Below are positions 47,783 through 58,308 of a DNA stretch of 64,000 nucleotides, piece after piece. A program made the translations under genes and the position numbers. The number at the start of each line of letters is the position of its first letter. Position 1 is the stretch's first letter. The DNA is from Brachionus plicatilis (taxonomy: Eukaryota > Rotifera > Eurotatoria > Ploima > Brachionidae), in assembly GCA_010279815.1 (NCBI GenBank), contig QEOQ01000226.1, positions 1,007,214 through 1,071,213 of the forward strand, in the 5' to 3' direction. The notes beneath the pieces are model-generated. The model was not told the origin of the DNA and searched no databases. It saw nothing but the letters and a program-made list of their open reading frames with translations.

Positions 47783-48004
47783 ATTAGTAAATAAAAATGC
47801 TAACTTATGAAGTATATTAGTCGAGTCTTTATTTCAAGTAGATAAATAATTTTAAGAATATTTTAATTTTTTTGCTCAAATAGATTTTAAATAACCTAAA
47901 TATCGTTTTAATAAAATTTTTAAAACAAATTTTTTTTTGTCTAAATTTTTTCAAATAAAATTAACTGATTCATTAATGGTGATTTAATTGATGAATTACT
48001 AATT

Positions 48005-48320
48005 TCCAGTTTCAATTTTAAGGTTAATCAAAAGGCTAGTGCCCTTTTCGTACTCGACTATCAATTTAGAATAAAAAAAATCCAAATGCTTGTTCACCAA
48101 TGTTTGTTTTTGCCATTGGTTCAATCAGGGGTTCGCACTATTCGTTAAATTGTAGCTTAAATTTCTCGAGTCATTTTTGATAAATCTATCTTTTAAATTC
48201 TCAGGCGAGTTATGATAGAATAGTGTCTTAAAAGAAATGGTAACATTCTGTTTAAAATCTTTGCTGAACATATAAGCCATATTTTTCCAAAAAATTATCA
48301 ACATCACTTAAGTTTTTTGC
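48005..48320 (-). pseudogene. LINE ORF2 C-terminal fragment
   Basis: The minus-strand text FKTLFYHNSPENLKDRFIKN followed by DSRNLSYNLTNSANP resembles the C-terminal block of Jockey/CR1-like LINEs (LP..L...F.......SYNTR...). After a stop it goes on to KLIVEYEKGTSLLI. The GGTTAATCAAAAGGCTAGTG word at its 3' side is also found at 20028. Confidence 0.5.
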
Positions 48321-48327
48321 TTCAAAC

Positions 48328-48328
<1 letters not shown>

Positions 48329-48374
<46 letters not shown>

Positions 48375-49260
48375 TAATCTGCAACGAGCTTTTTGCCTGT
48401 GGAGCTCGGTAACTCAGTATCTCGCTATGGCAGATAAATTTTGTTGAGATTCCATCATTTTGTTTTGGACAAATTTGTCGTATTTGTTTTTGAATGAGTT
48501 GATTGATTCTGCATTTTTATTTCATCCGTTAAGTTGTTCCAGTCTTGAGCGATACGATTAGTAAGAAAGTTGTCTCTGACTGAACAGTTTTTAACAAGTT
48601 GCCTGTATAATTTGTTTTGCCCTCTTGTTGAACCTGCCGGGCCAGAAGCATTCATACTCGGTGTTGCTGTCACTGGATGATACCAATCTATTAAATTGAG
48701 ATTCTTTTCTGATTTGTAAAATTGAATTAAGTCACCTCTTTTTCTCCGTTCTTCGAGTGTAGTGAGGCCAAGTATTTTTAATCTTTCGTTGTACCTCTTA
48801 TTTCTTAGTGAAGGAACCGACTTGGTAGCTCTTCTTTGGACTTTTTCAATCATTTTGATGTCTTGCCTTCGATATGGGTTCCAAGCTGATGATCCATATT
48901 CCAAAAGTGGTCTAATGAATGTTGTGTAAAGTAGCTGTTTTCTGGTCCCATCTTTTAAATGCCCTTCTTGTTCTGCCTAGAGTGCTGTTTGCTTTAGATA
49001 CAATAGTTTGAATATGATCTGACCATTTAAGATCGTTCTTCACAATTATGCCAAGATCTCTTTCTGAGGTTGAGTTTTCAAGAATATAAGTTACATTATT
49101 ATCAGTGTCAGTATCGAGGTCTAGTGAGTACAGTTTAAAACAGTTTAAGTACAGTAAACTTGAACTTAAACAGTTTAAAAAAAGAAAAATAATAACTTTT
49201 ATCCAGTTTAAATATGGCCTCTTAAGAAAAACAACACAAAAGAGTTGAACAATAATCAAA
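48329..49260 (-). pseudogene. LINE ORF2 C-terminus with (AAT)n tail
   Basis: Minus-strand frame 48455-48904 reads MEYGSSAWNPYRRQDIKMIE, KVQRRATKSVPSLRNKRYNE and RLKILGLTTLEERRKRGDLI, the classic C-terminal part of a CR1/Jockey-like LINE. Upstream, 48912-49259 adds RDLGIIVKNDLKWSDHIQTI and ANSTLGRTRRAFKRWD after a frameshift near 48905. The 3' end runs into an (AAT)n tract (TTA repeats on the plus strand, 48329-48374), the usual tail of such elements. It is 5' truncated. Confidence 0.85.
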
Positions 49261-49359
49261 ATAAGGTAGGATAAATGTCTTTAAAAACTAACTTTAAACG
49301 AAAATATACCATTATTTGTTAAACATTTAGTCTTTTTTTTCATAATTTATTTATCTTTT

Positions 49360-49900
49360 AAAGAGAATATGATATAATGTGATAATGAATATGATATAGA
49401 GTCAAGCGATATTGAAAAAGTTAATAAAATATTGGAAATATTGGAGTTTAATAGAGAAGAGCATGTGAGCAACCAAACTAGAATAAAGATAAAATATTTG
49501 GATTCGAACCTTTTATTGGTAGAATTCAAGCAAGTTAATCGGCCGCCACCATTCGCAACCATGTAGCTACGCCACTGAATTATCCTGATATAAAGTGGCA
49601 TAATAATGTTAATGTTTGTGATGGTGATGTAACAGCATGTCGTGTCGAGTTTGTTCGAGCTCTAGATGTTTGTTTTGTAGCACAAATGGTGGAAATAGAG
49701 ACATTCAGAAATAATATTCTGGACTTAGTGCAAGTATACGATCTAGTCAAAGTATTAGAGATAAAAGTAGTGCCGCCATTATCATCATCTAAAAAAGAAA
49801 AGCTAAATGCTACCCTTAGATGGAAGTTTCAATTAAAAGATGAGTTTTCTAAACTGGGAAACTGACAACTCAGACGAGCATAAAGATTAGGCGACTGTAA
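49360..49900 (+). pseudogene. Coding-like remnants of a transposable element
   Basis: A plus frame ends FKQVNRPPPFATM-stop at 49565, and the next 15 bases are GTAGCTACGCCACTG. The inverted form CAGTGGCGTAGC is a well-known hAT-type terminus. A further open frame at 49618-49864 reads DVTACRVEFVRALDVCFVAQ and LDLVQVYDLVKVLEIKVVPP. I do not recognise the protein. It may belong to the 5' part of the LINE that follows. Confidence 0.35.
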
Positions 49901-50359
49901 AAATTTAAACATTGAGCTAAATATTGACTCGGAAGCTTGACCTCGAACGAAGTATTGCCTCTAAAAGTAAATCGGAACCAAAACTAATATATTCGTATAT
50001 AAACAGACAAAAATAATGCAAAGAAAGGATTACAGTATTGGTAAATGACGGCATTAAGATTAAAAAATGGACAAAAAATTGCTGACTGCTTGAATGAGCA
50101 ATTCTATATGTTTTCACTAAATGAGCGTGATCAAGATCATTACCGTTTTTTGCATAAAGATCAGCTAATAATATTCAATCAGACTTTTATTGTTTCAAAA
50201 AGAAAGATGAGCTGGATTTATTTATAAAAACAAAATCACATGGAATGGATAATTTTCACTCTTTCATATTACTTGAGTGTACGGAGCAACTCTCGTTAGC
50301 TCTATCATTGGTATACAAAATATCGTATGCATCAGGCCAGATACTATCAACTTGAAAAA

Positions 50360-51190
50360 AAGCAAATGTATACCCTATTTATAAAAAAGGTATAAAAAGT
50401 ATGCCGTCAAATTACAGGCCAATCTCGATGACATCTGTCCCAGGTAAGGTAATGGAGAAAATCGTAAAAAGATAAATGGTTAGATGAGAATAACACCTTG
50501 ATGAGAATAATCTGCTATCAATCCACTTACATAGTTTACTGGTGGCAAATCGTGCCTAACGAACCTGCTTGAAAATATTAACATAGCAACAGACCGTGGC
50601 TTTTCGGCCAAACTGGTGATTTTAGACTTTGCAAAGGTGTTTGACACGGTTCCACTTGAAGAACTATTGGACAAATTGGTAGCTTATAGTTTTGATGGTT
50701 TTATTCTTGTTGGCTAAAAAGCTTTTTGTTAGGAAGGTTTCAAAGAGTAATTATGGTTTAATTTTTGTCAGAGCGGAAGAAGGTAGAAAGTAGAAAATGT
50801 TCCACAAGGGTCAGTCTTGAGACCATTACTTTTCTTAAAATATACAACTGATATGCCAGAAAAGCTTTGTCACTTTTGTAAGTTGTTCGCCGATGATAGC
50901 AAACTAATAGCAATTATTAAGAACAATATTGATAGAAAGATTCTGCAAGAGAATTAGAAAAGATTGGTCGGATGGGCAGCTGAGTGGCGGAAGGCTTCAA
51001 TTTTTATCGATGACAGGATGCGTATTACTCTTCAAAAAAAAATAATGATCAAGTCCAGTCAAACAAAATATGCAACCAAATATCTGGACTGGTGTATTTT
51101 CTTGATAAATCATTTTAAAAAAGAGATCTCGGATTCAAAATGCAGTTTTATCTTAATTGGGAATATCAATGTAGATAAGCAGCGATGAGA
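50360..51190 (+). pseudogene. LINE reverse transcriptase, decayed
   Basis: Across several frames: VYPIYKKGIKSMPSNYRPIS, then VILDFAKVFDTVPLEELLDK (motif A), VPQGSVLRPLLFL (motif B), and CKLFADDSKLIAII (motif C, catalytic Asp pair), then RLVGWAAEWR. All polymerase motifs are recognisable but stops and frameshifts separate them. Confidence 0.85.
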
Positions 51191-52892
51191 GGCAACACAG
51201 CGCTTGATAGAATTCACTGAAAACTAAAAACAATGTTTTTTAAAATGCTCAGCTGATTGAACAAGACTTATTAAAGACAACATTTGTAATATTTTTGCTA
51301 TTTTTTGTAAAATATAATAATATTATATCAAAGAATTTTAAAGATATAAAAATCTTCTTTCACTTTTATATCGATTTTTTTTAAATATTTCTGATTTAAA
51401 ACCTTTAAATGAACAAACCGATGTTTCTCAAATTTATTTAAAATCAAAATTTTACAGAAAATGCTTAAATTTAATTTGCTTCCTTTATTAATATTGATTT
51501 TAATTAATATCGATTTTTTTTGTTAAATGATTATTAAAAAAAATAAAAACTAAAATTTCTTTTAAAAATTATGTTTCTAAAATTAATATTGACAAAAAAA
51601 CCTTTTAAAACTTCAATTTTTAATTTCTTTTAACCAAAATTTTAAATTTTAAACACATAAATATCTAAATTTAAAAAATTTAAAAGACTTTAAATTGTGT
51701 TTCAGAATTATTCTGTCATGATTTTTCTTAATTTTTTTATTATTATTAATATCCAATATAAATTTATATTTTAATTTTTTTTACTCCTTGTTGTTAATAA
51801 AATTCAAAAAAGATTTATTAAAATATTCAATTTTTTCAATTTTTTAGATTCATCAAACGTAATTGCTGGAAGAAAGTTAACTCCATTTTCTTTTCTTTTT
51901 TTTGATTTGCACATATTTTTAAAAATTAATTATTTGGCTTTTAGCCTTGTATTTTTAAATAATTTTCTTGTTTTTATTATTTGAGGTGAATAAAGCTGTT
52001 TTTATCTTTTCTTTAGATTTAAAAAATAGACTCATAAAGTTTATCATCTTTTAATACAGGAATTATTTTATTTTTTTTTTTTGATTTGGAAAAAAATATT
52101 CGTTACTAAGCTTACACCTTAATAAAATAACTAAGAACAAGAATTACCTGAAAAAAAATCTCAAAATCAAAAAATCTAAAAAAAATTTCATTCAAGAAAA
52201 TTAATAATAAATTCGCAATTACTTAAAAAGGAGTTTTAGAAAAATTTTTTGAAAAATTAATTGTTTTAGAATGATTATTATCTTTCTTAATGAAAGTTTT
52301 TTTAAGTTTTTTTATTTTGAGATTTTTATTTTTTCTCTCAAAAATGTAAAAATGTAATAATATAAAAAAGTTCAATAAATTGCATTTTGCCTTAATTAAC
52401 GTAAATTTATTTTTACTGTAAATTTTGGTACATTTCTTTGCCTCGACTGTTCTTCTTTCTTTTTTTTAATGATTCCTTAATGATTTGACCAATCCCCATC
52501 CGATATAGAAAGCCTTTAAAATTAATTTTTTTAATATTTTTTAAACCATTTCTTTTAAATGATTAATTTAAGACATTTCTCTGGTATTTTCATCTTGCGA
52601 AATTCAGTTTATATCGCTTGGTCTTCATTCTAATCAAAAAATGACGAGTCTAAAATTTAGCTTTTTAGGTATCGATTATTTGAAACGAAAATTATTTTTT
52701 AATTATGCAAAAAAAATTTTCACTTTCTGTGTTTTAGGCAAAACTGAAATTATAAAAAATTACGCAAATTAACAAAAAAGTCAAATATCGTTACTGTAAA
52801 TATTTAATAATTATTTATTCCTTTCTTTTTAAATAATTCAAAATTAAATTTCTAATTATTTGTATAATAGAATCAATTATTTTTATTTTAAA
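51191..52892. other. AT-rich stretch without recognised gene
   Basis: No supported gene between the LINE remnant and the ATPase. The last ~60 bases would be the 5' leader of the ATPase; no TATA-type or other promoter can be singled out in such AT-rich DNA. Confidence 0.5.
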
Positions 52893-55226
52893 ATGAATAA
52901 CTTTGACATTTTCGACAAAAATTTCATAAAATTTTGTGCGGAGCATAATTTTATGTTGAAAGATAGACCAACTGCAGCTAAAGATTTCATGGTTATAACA
53001 GGTAAAAATGGAGTTGGTAAATCAAGATTATTGCAATTAATCCGAGAATATATTGTAACAATTAAAAATGAAAATTACCCATATATGATTGTTAGAAGAC
53101 TAAATTATGGTGAACAAGATGATGAATATGATCCAGATAAAACTGATCATCCTTTAGTCACTCAATATGTTTTACGAAGTTTTAATTGTAATTACCAAGC
53201 ATGGGAAAAAACAATCAAAATTCTAACCACTCCTCTAAAAGTAAGCTTCGAAAATTTATTTAGATTTATTCTTGGAGATTTAAGTAATTTTGGGGACTTT
53301 TGGGAAATTTTACCAAATGAAATTAAGGGAAAAGAAGAATCAACTTTTTTAGAAAATATAGAAGAATTTTCAAAACATTTTACACATGATAAAATTGAAA
53401 AGGAAATTATTCAATGTATTTGTCGCCAAATAGAAAATTACGTTGCGAACCACAAACAAACAAGTTTGATTGAAGTTTTACTTAATACTAAAATTAATTT
53501 CAACTCAATTAAAATATTTTTCACGAACAACAAAGACCGAATTTCAGAATTATTGAGAGAAAAAGAAGTTAAAGAACATGAAAAAATTTTAAATGATCTT
53601 AAAACGGTACCAAGTCAAAATTTAGATTATAATTCGATTGAATCCTTATTGAATATTTTTATTGAATATTTTAAACAAAAAAAAAAAAATGCTATAATGT
53701 TAATCGAGCATTATGAGATTTATTTTAAGTATTACTTAACTAAGAGCAAAAGTGATACAGATATTGACTGGAATCGTATTAAAAATATTACCAATCCGCT
53801 AAAAAAATATTACGAAAAAAATATTTATTTTGAAGAGTTCCAAAAATATTTTAGACGACAAATGCTGAAAAAAATTTGTTTCGGTAGCTTAAAACAAATG
53901 TTGATGCTTGATATGCGTTATCAATTTGAATTAGATGAAATTAATGATAAAATTAATGAATATAAAAAATATGGTTTAGATTTTCCATATGAAATTAAAA
54001 AGATCAGTAAAGGCTTTGTTGACAAATCTGATGTTAATGAAAGAATAATATTTACTCATATTTATGAAAAAAAAAATGTAACATTTAGAGATTTGTCACC
54101 AGGAGAGAGACTAATTTTACATTTGATTTTATTAATTAAAGATAGAGAAAATATTAAAATGGAAAACATTGATGAAAATATAAAACAAATACTATTATTA
54201 GATGAACCTGATTCCCATTGTGAAGCTAATCTTGTTCGTATATTTATTGACATTATAGATAAAGAGCTCGTTAATAAAATGAAAATTCAAGTTATAATGA
54301 CAACTCACAATTATTTAACAATTTGTAAAATTAAAGAAGAAAGCCTTTTTGTCATTTCAAAAAATGGAAAAGAATTAGAAATTGAAAATGATGCAGGAAA
54401 ATGTAAATCTTTTGACATTTTGGCAAAAAATCTTATTGAATTATTTGATATAACTAATCAGTCGGTTGAAGTTCGAGCTTCAACTTATAAAGGAATTTGT
54501 GAAGCCTGTAAAAATGGGTCGCTTTATGGAGTACTTTTAGAGAACATGTTCAAAAGTTTGACAGAAAAACACAAAGCAAGATTAGCAAAAATTTTATTGG
54601 AAATTAAAGACATTGATGACGACCAGATTAATTTTGAAATTAGTTATAAAAATTTAAGTGAGTGTAATTTAAATAAATTAAACAAAAAAGAATATAATAT
54701 AATTTGGCCTATAAATCAAACTAACATAGCTTGGGATTTTATGATTTATCAAAATGGGACTACTAAAAAAGTTAATTTTTTTCAAGTAACAATTGATGAT
54801 TCTAAAACCAATGAAACATTAAAAAAGCACGAATTGTATAACATAGAAAGTAATATAAGGGAAAATATGGTAGATAATATAAAGTTTGAATATTATTATA
54901 TCTCTCCGGGAATTATTAATAATATAAAAAATTCTCAAGACCAGAAAATTGACATTACACTTGAAAATGGAAATGGAAAAAAATATTTATTAAATTGTTT
55001 GACATTTGATTATTTTATTGAAAAATTCGATCAAACTGATTTGAGTTCAACAGTTAGTTTTTTCAAATTTTTGAAAGACTACGTAGATAAAATAAAGTGT
55101 GGATGTGAAAAGACAAAATGTGAAAATAATCAATGTTCTTGTCGAAAAAATGGGTTGTTATGCACTGACAAATGCCATACAAAATCACCACAATGCAGTA
55201 ATTTATGGCACTGTATCGATCCATAG
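52893..55226 (+). CDS. ABC-type ATPase with nuclease-like region and CXC tail
   Basis: An intronless 777-residue frame from the ATG at 52893. Walker A ITGKNGVGKS (residues ~35-44) opens the ATPase. Then comes a helical, Lys/Glu-rich insert (~50-390), ABC signature LSPGERL (~400), Walker B ILLLDEPDSH (~433) and H-loop TTHN (~470). This is the layout of OLD/AAA_21-type ATPases of bacterial defence systems and of SMC-like proteins. Residues ~605-650 (NIAWDFMIYQ, then VNFFQVTIDD) resemble the PD-(D/E)XK-type fold of Crinkler/RHS proteins, where an FQxT motif follows an Asp; this is motif-level inference. The C-terminus (~734-775) has CGCEKTKC, then CSCRKNGLLCTDKC, a tesmin/CXC zinc motif. Codons are AT-rich, unlike the housekeeping genes. 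The stop codon lies in the adjacent MULE repeat. Function unknown. Confidence 0.85.
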   Translation: MNNFDIFDKNFIKFCAEHNFMLKDRPTAAKDFMVITGKNGVGKSRLLQLIREYIVTIKNENYPYMIVRRLNYGEQDDEYDPDKTDHPLVTQYVLRSFNCNYQAWEKTIKILTTPLKVSFENLFRFILGDLSNFGDFWEILPNEIKGKEESTFLENIEEFSKHFTHDKIEKEIIQCICRQIENYVANHKQTSLIEVLLNTKINFNSIKIFFTNNKDRISELLREKEVKEHEKILNDLKTVPSQNLDYNSIESLLNIFIEYFKQKKKNAIMLIEHYEIYFKYYLTKSKSDTDIDWNRIKNITNPLKKYYEKNIYFEEFQKYFRRQMLKKICFGSLKQMLMLDMRYQFELDEINDKINEYKKYGLDFPYEIKKISKGFVDKSDVNERIIFTHIYEKKNVTFRDLSPGERLILHLILLIKDRENIKMENIDENIKQILLLDEPDSHCEANLVRIFIDIIDKELVNKMKIQVIMTTHNYLTICKIKEESLFVISKNGKELEIENDAGKCKSFDILAKNLIELFDITNQSVEVRASTYKGICEACKNGSLYGVLLENMFKSLTEKHKARLAKILLEIKDIDDDQINFEISYKNLSECNLNKLNKKEYNIIWPINQTNIAWDFMIYQNGTTKKVNFFQVTIDDSKTNETLKKHELYNIESNIRENMVDNIKFEYYYISPGIINNIKNSQDQKIDITLENGNGKKYLLNCLTFDYFIEKFDQTDLSSTVSFFKFLKDYVDKIKCGCEKTKCENNQCSCRKNGLLCTDKCHTKSPQCSNLWHCIDP

Positions 55227-57457
55227 AAAAAATGTTAATAGAAAAAAGACAAATTTTTCGTCGAAATCTTCCATAGAAAATTATTACATAGAAAAATTTA
55301 CAAAGAAAAGTATTACATAGAAAAATTTACATAGAAAAGTATTACATAGAAAAATTAACATAGAAAAAAGTCCATAGAAATTTTAAAGTAGAAAATTAAC
55401 AAATTTTTTTAATTGTAATTCTTTTTCAAAACATATTTTAATATTTAATTTTTTTTGATACTTTTGCATGTAATAGATTTAAATAAATTCAAAAACAATT
55501 AAGCCAAAAATTTTTTTTTTCTATTTTGTCTCTATTTTTCTATATTTTCATTATTTAAAATATACTTCAAAGATTAATAAATGGAAGAAAAATTTAACAG
55601 TCTTAGAATCGCTGAAGCATCACCTATTAGATTACGAAACCGAAATATTCCCCGTGATTGTTTTCTTGATAATTCAAAACCCAATAAAAAAATTGAATCA
55701 AGTCAAGATTCAGAAAATACTGGTAGAGATCATACAATTAATCCAATTTTATCCAGTGCGTGCAAAACTTCACTAAGTAGCCATCTAATTGTCGATTATA
55801 GTGACACTGAATCTACATACAGTCAAACAGATAATGATGAATGCCTTGAACAAGAATTTTATGAAGAAGAAGAATTAGATGCATCAAATGAGTCAAACAA
55901 GTCTGAGCCTCCAGAGTCTAATTTGAGCACCGAAGCACCCATTTTTGTTTTATCTAAACAAAAAAAGCCAAAAACGATTTTTAAAAATTTTGAATATGTA
56001 CAGGAAAAAAAATATAAAAATTTAGTTTATTGGAAGTGTTCGGTATACATTCCAGTTCAATGTAAGGCAAGGGTACACACTGATGAAAATAATAAAATTG
56101 TTAGGATTAAAAATGATTTTCATTTTCACGAGGATGAAATGGTAAATTATGAAGACAGAATAAGTAAATATAAAATCGGTAGTGAGATAAAAGCAAGGGT
56201 TGTACTTACTAATGAGAAGCCAAGGACAATTATTAAAGATATTCTTGGTAACGTAAATGTTAAAGATGCTTCTTCACTGCCTCCAATGCATAATTTTAAA
56301 CAACAGATAGATAGGAAAAGAAAAAAAGAAACTGATTTTTGTAAAGAGGCCAAAACTTTAAAAGAGCTTGTCATTCAAGAAAAAAACAAGCTAACTAAAT
56401 CAGGAAAAGATTTTATCTTATTCGATAGTGGATGTGAAGATGAGGAACGTATTTTAATTGTTTCAACTAGGGAAAATATAGAATTTTTAAACTCTGAGTC
56501 AGTTTGGTATGTCGATGGGACTTTTGAAATAAGTCCAGATATATTTAAACAACTTTTTACTATAAATGTAATAAAAAATAATAGGAATTTGCCTTTAGTT
56601 TATTGTTTTTTGCCTAATAAACAGCAAAAAACATATATAAAATTATTTAATAATTTAAAATCAAAAGGTATTTCAGTAATTCCAGTCTATATTTTTTCTG
56701 ATTTTGAACTAGCAATTATGAATTCAATTAGAGAATGCTTTCCCGGTGCTCAAATCGGAGGATGTTATTTCCATTTAACTTCAAATTTATGGAAACATGT
56801 GACAAATGGCCTAAGAAAAGATCATAAAAATGACAAAAATTTTAAAATTTATTTCAGATATTTAAAATTAATACCATTGGTACCATTGAAGCATACTATT
56901 TTTGTCTTCAATGAATGAAATTATGAAATGTTAATTTTCAATTTTTTTTTTAATTTTTTTAAAAACATAAACAATTAATCAATTAATAATTTTGAACATT
57001 TTTTTCTTTTTTATATCAATTTTTACGTCGCCTTTTGGTGTTTTACTCGAATTAAATAAATAAAAAATAATCAATTAATAAATATATTTTCTATGTATTT
57101 TTTTCTATGATAATTTTCAGTTAATCTTTTGAGATTTTTTGAGAAAAAATAGAAAAAAAATTTTTGGCTTAATTGTTTTTGAATTTATTTAAATCTATTA
57201 CATGGAAAAGTATCAAAAAAAATTAAATATTAAAATATGTTTTGAAAAAGAATTACAATTAAAAAAATTTGTTAATTTTCTACTTTAAAATTTCTATGGA
57301 CTTTTTTCTATGTTAATTTTTCTATGTAATACTTTTCTATGTAAATTTTTCTATGTAATACTTTTCTTTGTAAATTTTTCTATGTAATAATTTTCTATGG
57401 AAGATTTCGACGAAAAATTTGTCTTTTTTCTATTAACATTTTTTCTATGGATCGATA
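55214..57457. mobile_element. MULE transposon with ~300-bp inverted repeats
   Basis: The left repeat runs from TATCGATCCATAG (55214) to about 55525; the right repeat is its near-identical reverse complement, from about 57150 to ...CTATGGATCGATA (57457). Inside each repeat the word TTACATAGAAAA recurs in tandem. The first 100 bases match base for base, so the insertion is young. The hexamer ATCGAT stands at both junctions and may be a short target duplication; no 9-bp duplication is seen. The element encodes the transposase at 55581. Confidence 0.9.
55581..56918 (+). CDS. MULE transposase, C-terminally truncated
   Basis: 445 residues from the ATG at 55581. An acidic, Ser-rich N-terminus precedes a FLYWCH-type zinc finger (~135-185: VYWKCSVYIPVQCKARVHT, then HFHEDE). 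The MULE catalytic domain shows VWYVDGTFEISPDIFKQLF with the first Asp (~312), FSDFELAIMNS with the second (~374) and GGCYFHLTSNLWKHV, the CxFH block. The frame stops at 56918, before the place where the third catalytic Glu and the SWIM finger would be. So it is probably inactive alone unless a spliced 3' exon exists. It sits between the two long inverted repeats of its own element. Confidence 0.88.
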   Translation: MEEKFNSLRIAEASPIRLRNRNIPRDCFLDNSKPNKKIESSQDSENTGRDHTINPILSSACKTSLSSHLIVDYSDTESTYSQTDNDECLEQEFYEEEELDASNESNKSEPPESNLSTEAPIFVLSKQKKPKTIFKNFEYVQEKKYKNLVYWKCSVYIPVQCKARVHTDENNKIVRIKNDFHFHEDEMVNYEDRISKYKIGSEIKARVVLTNEKPRTIIKDILGNVNVKDASSLPPMHNFKQQIDRKRKKETDFCKEAKTLKELVIQEKNKLTKSGKDFILFDSGCEDEERILIVSTRENIEFLNSESVWYVDGTFEISPDIFKQLFTINVIKNNRNLPLVYCFLPNKQQKTYIKLFNNLKSKGISVIPVYIFSDFELAIMNSIRECFPGAQIGGCYFHLTSNLWKHVTNGLRKDHKNDKNFKIYFRYLKLIPLVPLKHTIFVFNE

Positions 57458-57515
57458 TGTTCCCTAATTTATAATTTATTAATTTTTTATTTATTCCAAA
57501 TGCAATATGAAAAAG

Positions 57516-57588
57516 TGCCGAAACACGCGATCGAACCTAAGACATGTTGATCTTCAGTCTAGCGCTCTCTCAATTGAACTATTTCGAC
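57516..57588 (-). pseudogene. tRNA-Phe (GAA) pseudogene
   Basis: The minus strand is plainly derived from tRNA-Phe: acceptor GTCGAAA / TTTCGGC pairs fully, the anticodon loop CTGAAGA has GAA and the T-loop TTCGATC is kept. But the T-stem (TTAGG / GCGTG) pairs at only two of five positions and the anticodon stem (CTAGA / TCAAC) at three of five. A T5 run follows. It is most likely dead. Confidence 0.75.
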
Positions 57589-57599
57589 CTTTTTTTAAT

Positions 57600-58300
57600 A
57601 AAACATTTTTTTTTATTTATTTGTATTACGCCATTATTTTAAAATTAGGCTACCCTATGGCAAATTTTTATTTTTTAAATTAAATATAGCTATTTGTGTT
57701 TTGAATCTTATTCTAATTTGAAAACTGTCTTTTTTATATAATTTCTTCCCATAACTTTAACGCCAAGATCAGTCCCGGTTCTTGAATTTCGTTAAAAACT
57801 CTACAATTTGTAGACATTTTCGGAAAACATGTTCTGTAAATAATTGCAACTGATAAATCCTCTGCACTATCCACCGATGCTTTCATAAGTTTCAAATAAA
57901 AAAACAATTTTTAGCTAATATTGCGAGCTTTTTCATTAGAAATTAAACTCTTTTAATGAAATAGAATGAGATAAATTTTTATTTTGAAATTTAGAAAAAT
58001 ATTTTTAAAATTCTTTTTTTAACTTCTAAATAATTCATTTAGATTTAAATTTATATTCAATCGTTTAAAAACTTTGTTTTTTTTTCTTTATAAATTGGAC
58101 TTAAATGATAATTGACGTTCGTTTGATGCATTTTAACAAAAACTCAATCTATAAAAAATAGAATACAGAGCAAATCTAAATGAATTATTTAAAAGATAAA
58201 AAAAATTTTTTTCAATTTTTTTTCAAATTTCATCCCTCTTTTTCAATTTTATTACAAAAGTGAATACATTTTGTAATTCAAACACAAAAAATTAATCCAA
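57600..58300. other. Intergenic stretch without recognised gene
   Basis: AT-rich. A long imperfect inverted repeat (around 57940-58060 against 58120-58250, AAATGAATTATTTA-like words) is visible. No gene is supported. Confidence 0.4.
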
Positions 58301-58308
58301 ATCTAACT

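Noticed and set aside
48329..48374. (TTA)n tract as an independent microsatellite
   Set aside because: It directly follows a LINE C-terminus in the expected orientation, so it is better explained as the LINE tail.
52860..52892. Upstream extension of the ATPase by eleven codons
   Set aside because: It would start at TTG; the first ATG in frame is at 52893 and eukaryotic initiation favours it.
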